Below are positions 51,801 to 60,800 of a DNA stretch of 64,000 bases, piece after piece. Positions within the stretch are counted from its first letter, which is position 1. Each line of letters starts with the position of its first letter. The stretch is from Bursaphelenchus xylophilus. Taxonomy: Eukaryota > Nematoda > Chromadorea > Rhabditida > Aphelenchoididae. The stretch covers positions 13,759,291 through 13,823,290 of the forward strand of contig CAJFCV020000001.1 of NCBI GenBank assembly GCA_904066235.2. Reading direction: 5' to 3'. The position numbers and the translations under genes were made by a program. The notes under the pieces are model-generated. The model was not told the origin of the DNA. It saw only the letters and a program-made list of their open reading frames with translations, and made no database searches.

Positions 51801-54800
51801 AAACCGTAGCGCGGATTTCCGAGAGAGCCCGCTTTTTCTCTCACCTCTCTCGCTTTTGCATGATTTTTCGCGCTTCCATTTCGTGATTCGCGCTACGATT
51901 TGTTAGTGGGACAGGCCCCAGGTTTTTTCGGTTGAAAATAATCGAGAAATTTCGGACTTTTTCGGTTGAAAATCACCAGGAAATGTCGGATTTTTGGGGG
52001 TTTCTTGACATAGTCTTTAAGAAAACGTCGAAAAAATTGCAAGTTCGAGATGTTTCTACTTCAGAAGGTCGTAGCGACCTCAGTTTCCACTTTAAAAGCT
52101 TGTTATTTCATAAACAAAAACTTATGTCTTTTAAAAATACATGTCTCAAATACGAAGTCTCTGCGCCGCCTCCGCCGGAAGTTATAGCCTTCCACTTTCC
52201 TTCACGTTTTTTGTAAGACCCTGTATTAAGCAAGCCTTCTCCTAGCCTCTCCCATGCACACAACGACAAACAGACGGAATCTTTAGTATGGTTGGCCCAA
52301 AAAGTTGTAACCCCAACTAGCCCCCAGAGCCATCCGCATCTGGGAGTTTTGCTTTGTTAATAACTTGGTAAATAATGAAAAAAAACTGTAGGAAAAATAT
52401 TTCCAGAATCCATGGTATCTCTATTTTTTGTTTTGTAAAAAATACCAAAAAAAATTGTTAATCCGGCATAAAAAGAAAGATCATAGCTTTCACAAAGCCC
52501 TGAGGGGATGTTGCAGGCAATACAGCCAAAAGTGGCGTCTCTGATCGCAGAAATATAAAGTGTACAAATCAATGTCATTAATTATCTGCAAAGTTGTCCA
52601 AAAATTACACCTTGTAGGTAGCAGTGTTCCACAGGTTCTCGTTAATAAAAAAATCATCTTTTTTCTTCAAAAATTCGGCCAAAAAATCGGCAATCTTCCT
52701 TGCAGCACGTTAAAATAGACATCAGTGAGCAACTTACGTTTTCCACTCCTTCTCACCGGATTATAACAACAGCAATCTGTACAGAAGCGCGCTCTGTGCC
52801 GCTGATTGCGATGAGGCGGCATTTTAGACTATTTTCAATATTGTAGTAGTAATAATAGGTTAGTAAACTATGAGATCTCACTGAAAATCACTAATTTCAC
52901 CAAAAAAAATCCACGAAAATCACGATAAAAATTGATGTGTAAGTAGTGTTACTGTAATAAAACGGCAGAATCATTATAATTAAAAACAAAATTTTGAGTT
53001 TTTAAATTGGAAAAGATGCGTTCGGGAAAAAATTTCAATTTCACAATTGAGATTTTTCGATTCCCCTCCGACGCCCTCTTCCCCCGCTGGACGCGTCATT
53101 TGGGAAGTTCATGAAGTCAGCGCTGATTCAGACCACATTCCCAATCCCGACTTATTCGGAAGACTGCATAAGAATGTTATGGAATTTTGCAAGGGAATAT
53201 CGCGTATTCAAAGACCATAAAAACAACTCAAGGTATGACAGTATGTTTGATCTGTTTTTACAGCGTTAAACAAAAAGCAAAGCATGCAACGCTCAGAATT
53301 TCTTCAAGTTTTGCACACACGTGGGGCATAGACTAACGAGGGAATGGTCTGAACTTCCCCCAGCGTTTGGGAAAACGACTAGTACAGGTGGATAGAGCAT
53401 GTCAACTTTGGTAAAAAGAGCCATTTTCCAGCTGCGGAATAAGCCCGGCCGACGAGAAAAATCGACCGAAAGTTCCACAAAAATTTCTCTTTCTCTTCCC
53501 CCGGAAAAGAAGAGCGGTGTCCAGTGGTTCGGTTAGCCGAGTGGATAAAGCGTCCGCTCGATATTCTTTTGAGGGTTGGTTCGATTCCGGGGTCTCGCGA
53601 GCCTTATCACGGTCCCGTGATAAGGCTTTGATGAGTAAGATCAAACTCTAGCAACCCAGAAAAAATTATTTTGCTTTTTTCAAAGTCAAGTCTATCACCA
53701 AACAAGTATAACTTCGACGTTCCATCGCTTTGAAGGTTCGGAAGCACCCAAAAAATTCATTTTTTGACGATTATATGTTTGGTATAATTCCCCTATAAAA
53801 CGTATAAAAATGGCAAAATATTTTTTTGGGTTGTTAGAGTTTGATCTTGCTCATCAAAGCCTTATCATGGTCCTTCGCGAGACCCCGGAATCGAACCAAC
53901 CCCCAAAAGAATACCGAGCGGATGCTTTATCCACTCGGCTAACCGAACCACTGGACACCGCTCTTCTTTTCCGAGGGAAGAGAAAGAAGAAATTTTTGTG
54001 GAACTTTCGGTCGATTTTTCTCGTCGGCCGCGCTTATTCCGCAGCTGGAAAATGGCTCTTTTTACCAAAGTTGACATGCTCTATCCACCTGTACTAGTAG
54101 TTTTCCCAAACGCTGGGGGAAGTTCAGACCATTCCCTCGTAAGTATCAATTTATGAAAAATTTAGCTCGCGCTTTGCAGAGGCAGCCAAGATACATAAAG
54201 GCTAATGTTGACGGAAGGAGAGCGGTGACAGAAAAATACTTTTTTTGGCCATACCTAAGCTAGTGTTCCAGTGGAAAGCATAAGCCTATACCAAGCTAAG
54301 GCCAAGCCTAAACTAACAGGGAAGTACTCCAAGTGCGACGCTCAGAATTTCTTTAAATTTTGCACACACGTGGGGCATAGATTAAATATCAATTTATGAA
54401 AATTTCAGCTCGCGTTTTGCAAGTGCAGCCGAGATATTGAACGAGCTTTGCGGCGAGAGAGTAGACGAAAAGGGAGAGCGGTCAGAGAAAAAAAATTTTT
54501 GCCATATCTTTGCCAATTTTGCGCGAAAAAAATTGTTTTTTTGTGGAAACATTACCCTCAATGGTATAGAAATAGGCATGAAACTTTGTATACCAAAATT
54601 TTCAAAAAAGGGTATCACATTTTTTCCGACTTTCTAAAATCTTTCGATCTAAACATCGGCGGCTGTTTCTGCAAAGCGCGAGCTAGGATTCTCGCTTACC
54701 GAGAGAGCACGCTAAACATGGAGAGCGGTCACAGAGAAAAAGACATTTTTGGCCATAATTTTGCCAGTTTTGTGCAAAAAAAAATGATTTTTTGTAGAAA

Positions 54801-57800
54801 CATTACTCTCTAAGGTAGAAATAGGAATCAAACTTTGTATGCCAAAATTTTCAAAAAAGAGTATCACATTTTTTCCGACTTTCGATCTAAAAATCTCGAT
54901 GGTTTCTGCAAATCGCCGGCTAGGATTCTCGCATATACTTTAGAAAAGATTATTCTAAATCTGTGCCAAGTTTCATCAAAATCTGAGCGTCGCACTTGGG
55001 GCACTCCCCAGTATAAAAAAAAACCCGTTTTTGGCTATATTCTGCCAGTCTTTCATGGTAAACTTAATATTTTTTGGCGTAAACATTACCTTGTTCGGTA
55101 AAAATACGGCTTATTTTTCTAAAAGCCCTCAAAATGAATTTTAGCCAATTTCCGAGCCGAAGAATCGAGAAACACCCCCTGAATCGACTAAATTTTCCAT
55201 TTTTGCTCTCCTCTCGCCATACTCTTGGAAAATTTTGATATTTTTCCAATCTTCAAGCCCAATAAATCCCATGCCAGACAGTCCTCAGACAAAAATACTA
55301 TTCTCGAATTTTAGATTCTTGTTTACTGGCGACAAAACGCCAAGCCCTTTCCACCTTCTTCCGCAAACAAATTTCCAAACAAGGGACGGAGATTTCGGTA
55401 TGACAAACAAGACTTGTCATGTCATAAATGGGGTTTATGCGATCAGCAACAAGTGGAGGGGGATTTCAGGGATCAAAAACCATTTTTTCCTTTTTTTTGA
55501 GAGGTGTAAGAGGGGACCAAGCGGCGATTTTGGACTTAAAAAATCATTTTTGAGGGTAAAGTAAGAGGTAGCAAAGTTTTGAGAGGTTGAGAATGCGATT
55601 TTAGGCCTCGAAAATCACTTTTTTGGGGTGGGGTAAGAGGGGACCAAACATCGATTTTGGCCTTAAATCTTTTTTTGTGTGTAAAATAACAGATAGACAA
55701 GGATTTGAAAGGTTAAAATCGGGGTTTCAACCGATTTTAGAGGTGAAAAATCACTTTTTTGGGGTGGGGTAAGAGTGGACCACATTAAAATTTTGAGTAT
55801 TTAGCTTGAAAATTTTATGTGGAAATGAGAAATTACGACAAAAAAGGCCAATTTTCGGGATTTTGAAAATATACCCTTAGGGCATAGAGAAGAAAATTGC
55901 TTTTGAAAAATAAAAATTAAAAAAACAAAAATCGATTTTTTAAAAATTTTTCGAAAAAATAAAAATTTCCAGACGCCCAAAATTTCCCCCAGACAATTCT
56001 AACTTTATACGAAGCCCTTAAAAATCCGTTGAAACAAAAATCTACTCATTTTCCCGCATTTTCCAATTTTTTCAGCCTTAAAATCTCCCAAAACCTTAAC
56101 ATTACAACGAAATCCCCCAAAAAAATACACTTAATTCCGACGTCAAAAATTGCAAAATCTCTCTCGGGGCGCTTTCTTTTTATGGCCGCCCGAACCGGCT
56201 CACTGGTCCGAGTCCGAGGCCGAATTCGAGAGCGAGGAAGGGGGGAAGAGAGGAAAAGAAAGTGTTGACAAATCCTTCTTCCTTATATGTATGTGCTTTT
56301 TGTTTGGTCTACATTTTTTTGCGGAAGGGGAAAACATTTTTTTCGAATAATTTTTGGGTCGAAAATTTGAATTTGGCTAAAAATCGGTCGAAAATTAAGG
56401 CTGAAAGGGTAAAACCCCGATTTTAAAGAGAGAATTATCCCCTGCTCGGCCATTAATTATATATTTTTTTAGAGAAGTAGGGCGAAAACTTGATGGATTG
56501 GCTTAATTATCGAAAAATAGTTAAATTGGAAGGTAGAGGAGAGTATGGCCTTCAAATTGAATGGGCAGGGAGAGCAGAAAAGTGGGTTTAAACTTTCAAG
56601 AAATATTAACAAGGAAAGTACCCCAATGTGCGACGCAGAGATTTTTTTAAACTTTTGCCCACATAGACCACTTCTCAAGCCATTCAAATTTTAGCTTGCG
56701 ATCTGCAGGCACAGCCGAGATATTCAACGATTTTTGTGGCCGAGAGAGTACGTCAAACGCGGAGAGCGGTCAGAGAAAAGTTCTTTTTGGCCACATCTTT
56801 GCCAGTTACGTGCGGAAAAAATGATTTTTTATGGAAACATTACCCTCTACGGTGGAAATAAGTATGAAACTTTTCATACCAAAATTTGCAAAAGAAATGT
56901 TTTTTTATTTTTTTTTCAACTTTCAAAGTAAAAATCTCGGTTTTTTCTGCAAACAAAAACTAGAAATCTCGCAAGCCTTTCAAAAAAAATTGATCTAAAC
57001 TTCCGCCGAGTTTCATGAAAATCTGAGCGTCGCACTTGGACTGCTTCCTCTGTAAGGTCTTTGAAAAGAAACGCGACATTTCGGCTTACAACTTTTAAAC
57101 ACAGTCGAGAATTTTTCAGTCCAAAATTGGCCAAGTTGGGCATCTTTTTGTGAATAAACCAATAAAAATTTTTGCAACAGTCATATTTTTTCAACTTTCG
57201 ACCTAAAAAGAAAGAAAAACCTTCGTCGTTTTTGCAAAAAAAGAACAAAATATCAGTCTGTCGGGAAAATAACGGGCTTATTGTCGCTGACATCGCTGAA
57301 GGGAAAAGCAATTTGATTTTGTCGCGAAGACAATTCATTTTCTCGGCGACACTATTTTCGATGCTCATTATTTCCCCGACAGACTGATATTCCCGCAAAA
57401 CACGGAAGATTTGTTTTTTTCTCTCGCCTCAAAATTTGCGTCATTTTCCGCTGACATGGGAAGGGAACGGGGCCAGTATTTCTCTAATATTTTCGATATC
57501 CCCCTCGGAGTAATATTGCAAAACAAACACCAATCTCTGCCCTTGTTTTTCCACCCCAAGACGGTCTTCCCCCACTCGACACCTACACCCGAAACAAGGG
57601 GAGAAAATGAAAATAAAAATGCGTAATTGTCCGATGGAGACGAAAGAAATTGTCATTTGAGGCCATGGAAACCGCGCGGATGGCTATTAAATTCCCCCCA
57701 GCGTTATATGGGATTGCTGTGGGGAATGGGTAAACAAAAATGTGGGTTACGAGGGCTAACGGAATGTTTTGGAGACCTAGGGCTTGAAAAATGGGACTTG

Positions 57801-60800
57801 AATTTAAAATTTTTTTTGATTTTCAAAAAAATTTTTTTACTTTCAAAATTCAAAAAAATTTTTTTTACTTTCAAAATTCAAAAAAATTTTCTAAGTAAGA
57901 TTTTTTTTTCAAATTTGGCCAGTCTCTACATAACCCAGTAGATAGTTCAATTCTAAAAATTTTTGCGATTGCTTGCAGGAGCGGCCGAGATATCAGTCTG
58001 TCGGGAAAATAATGAGCACAGAGTCGCTGCGTTGAGCGCGTCGCTGAAGCGAAGAGCAATTTCATTTTGCCGCGACACAATTCATTTTCTCGGCGGCGAT
58101 GTGATTTTCGATGCGACATAGTGCTTATTATTTTCCCGACAGACTGAAAAGTCAACGATCTTCGCCGCAGAGAGAGTATGCGAAAGGCGGATAGCGATCA
58201 GAGAGAAGACCCCCTTTTTTGGCCATATTTTTCTTGGCAAAAATTGTCCAAAAAAAATCAAGACTTTGCCATAATGAAAATCCCGAAATTTTAAAATTTC
58301 GTTCTATCCACTAAAATATGCTATTTTTACTAATCTTGACTAATTACAATAAGACTGACAGAGCGTGTAAATTTGCAATTACCCCCACAAACCCATGGGG
58401 AATTAATCGGTGGTGGAATTGAGAGAGAAGCGTGTGCAAATTAAACTTGGATCTACCCTGTTAAACATCGAAAATCAGTTGTCAGAAAAAAAATCAAAAA
58501 AATTCAAGATATTCAACGGCCAATAGGGAGTATGCGAAATATGGAGGGCGGTCAGAGAGAAAAAACACTTTTTTAGCTATATCTTTGCCAGTTTCGCGGG
58601 GAAAAAATTGGTTTTTTGTGGAAACATTACTCTCTACGGTAGAAATAGGCATGAAACTTTTCGTGCCGATATTCGGCAAAAAGTCCTAAATTTTGGGCGA
58701 CTTTCGACCTAAAAATCTCTGTTATTTTCTTCAAAGAAAAACTATGAAATATTAAAAAGAAATACCCTAATTTGACTACCAGTTTGTCGGGAAAATAATG
58801 AGCACACGTCGGGTATGGACTAAATATCAATTCCTGAAAGTTTTAGCTCGCGCTTTGCGGGCACCGCCGAGATATCGAACGATTTTTGCCGCCGAGAGAG
58901 CACGCTAAACGTGGAGAGCGGTCAGAGAGAAAAACGCTTTTTTGGCCATAACTTTGGCAGTTTCGTGCGGAAAAATTTGATTTTTTGTAGAAACATTATC
59001 CTTTACGGTAGAAATAGGCATCAAACTTTTCGCGCTGATATTCGGCAAAAAAGTGTAACCTTTTTTTCAACTTTCGACCTAAAAATCTCGGTTATTTTCT
59101 TCAAGAAAAAACTATGAAATATGAAAAAGGAATACCCTAACTTTACTATCAGTCTGTCGGGAAAATAATGAGCATAATTTTGATCGTGTCGCTGAAGTAA
59201 AAAGCAATTTGTTTTTGCCTTGACACCGCTCATTTTCTCTGCTGAAATCCGATTTTCGCTGCGACAAAGTCCCCATTATTTTCCCGACAAACTAATATTC
59301 AAAAAAAAAGTATTCCCAAAAAAAATCAAAATTCATAATTTTTCCCCATGAAAAAAAATCCCCAGCTCATCGAAGTCTCCCCCACATCCCGCCCAAATCC
59401 CCATCGATCATGTAAATAGACAAATAATCGTCCACATGACTCGGAACTCCGTGAACAATAACTCCCTTCTCCCGCCTCCATTTGCCCTCTCCGCTTTTCT
59501 CGCGCGCACTCTTCGCGGTCGATTTTACGGGGGGCCTCCGGAAAAAAGAGAGAATCCAAATTCTTTTTCGGAAGAGGGGGGCAAAAGGGGGGTGGACATG
59601 GGTCACTCCCGAAGTTTTCGCGCGCCAAGGATTAGCGCGCGCGGCTCCAGAGCCAGAAGGCGCTGGAGGGGGAAAAAGAGAGGAAAAAGAGGAGGTTTGT
59701 TGATTCGAAACTGCAACACACATTGGCCATTCTTCAAACATGTGGAGGCTGTTAGAGGAAAATAAGAAAATCGCCATAATTTTTGAAACAAACGCCCTCA
59801 GGGGATGAAAATTTGTAGAGAAAATGGTCAAAGTGTGATGCCTAAATTTTCATGAAATTTAACGCAAAATGAGACCGGTTTTTGCCATGAAATATGCGAA
59901 ATTCCTAGCTTGCGCTTTGCAGAAATAGAGGAGGTTTTTGCTCCGAAAATTGGATAAAATTTTGACGTTTTTTTTAAATTTTAGGATAAAAAGTTGTATG
60001 CCTATTTCTACTGTAGAGAGTAATGATTCCACAAAAAATTACTTTTTTCCGCACGAATCTGGCAAAGATATGGCCAAAAAGTGTTTTTTTTTTCTCTGCC
60101 CGCTATCAGTATTCCGCGTTCTCTCTCGGCCACAAAAATTTCAATCGCTGCCTCTGCAAAGCGCGTTAGAATTTTCAAAAATTGATATCTGACCTATTCC
60201 CTAAGGGTATGCAAAACTATCACTCTGAATTTCCCAAGTCACTCGCCGTTTATAGGTTTGTTTCTGCAGAGCGCGAGCTAGCTTCGAAAAGCAAAAAACA
60301 GAAGACTTTTTTTATGAGATTTCAACCTTTTGCCATACCCACAAACTATAATAAAGACCGTTCAAATTGCCAGCCCAAACGGATTTGTTTATGAGGACCC
60401 CTGCGAGTAAATGGATTATGTTAATTTCAGCACTTGTCTTGCCGCGTTATAAGGTCCCGAACCCTTCTATAGCAAACCTATTTTCGGTAAAAATAACCTT
60501 CAAACTTCTACCACATATAAAACCTATAGGTTTTACTGTTATCTGAGCTCGCGCTTTGCAGAAACAACCCAGATTTTTTAGTCGAAAGTTGGCAAAGATT
60601 TGACATTTTTTTCCCGAATTTTGGCATGAAAAGTTTCATGTCTATTTCTACTGTGCAGAGTAATATTTCTACAAAAAATTGATTTTTTCCACACGAAACT
60701 GGCAATGATATGGCCAAAAAGCGCTTTTCTCTGACCGCTCTCCGCATTTCGCGTGCTCTCTCGGCCCCAAACATCGTTCAATATCTCAACGGTCCCTGCA

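Larger units (their letters stand above)
47514..52223. mobile_element. Long-arm foldback transposon interrupted by an LTR element
   Basis: Ends cagggtcttacaaaaaacgt and its complement, flanked by TA at 47512-47513 and 52224-52225. The left arm (47514-48340) is the inverse of 48562-48976 plus 51701-52223. Without the inserted LTR element it would be about 2 kb, with arms of ~800-900 bp around a ~220-bp core. TIR start and TA suggest Tc1/mariner-type mobilisation. The right arm carries an extra ~110 bp (around 51925-52045) that the left arm lacks. Confidence 0.8.
53337..54139. mobile_element. 803-bp foldback element with tRNA-like promoter boxes
   Basis: Arms cgagggaatggtctgaactt and complement, over 300 bp each, flanked by TAA (53334-53336, 54140-54142). 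Inserted inside a family B copy whose halves resume at 53283-53333 and 54143 onward. A three-base TWA duplication is typical of PIF/Harbinger-type MITEs. Each arm holds a tRNA-like A box and B box. Confidence 0.8.

Noticed and set aside
53040..53210. THAP-finger-like peptide FRFPSDALFPRWTRHLG
   Set aside because: Only one short match-like stretch, soon interrupted; no zinc-ligand pattern. At best a transposon relic.
53526..53602. Functional tRNA gene
   Set aside because: A and B boxes present but acceptor and T stems do not pair; it lies in a foldback repeat.
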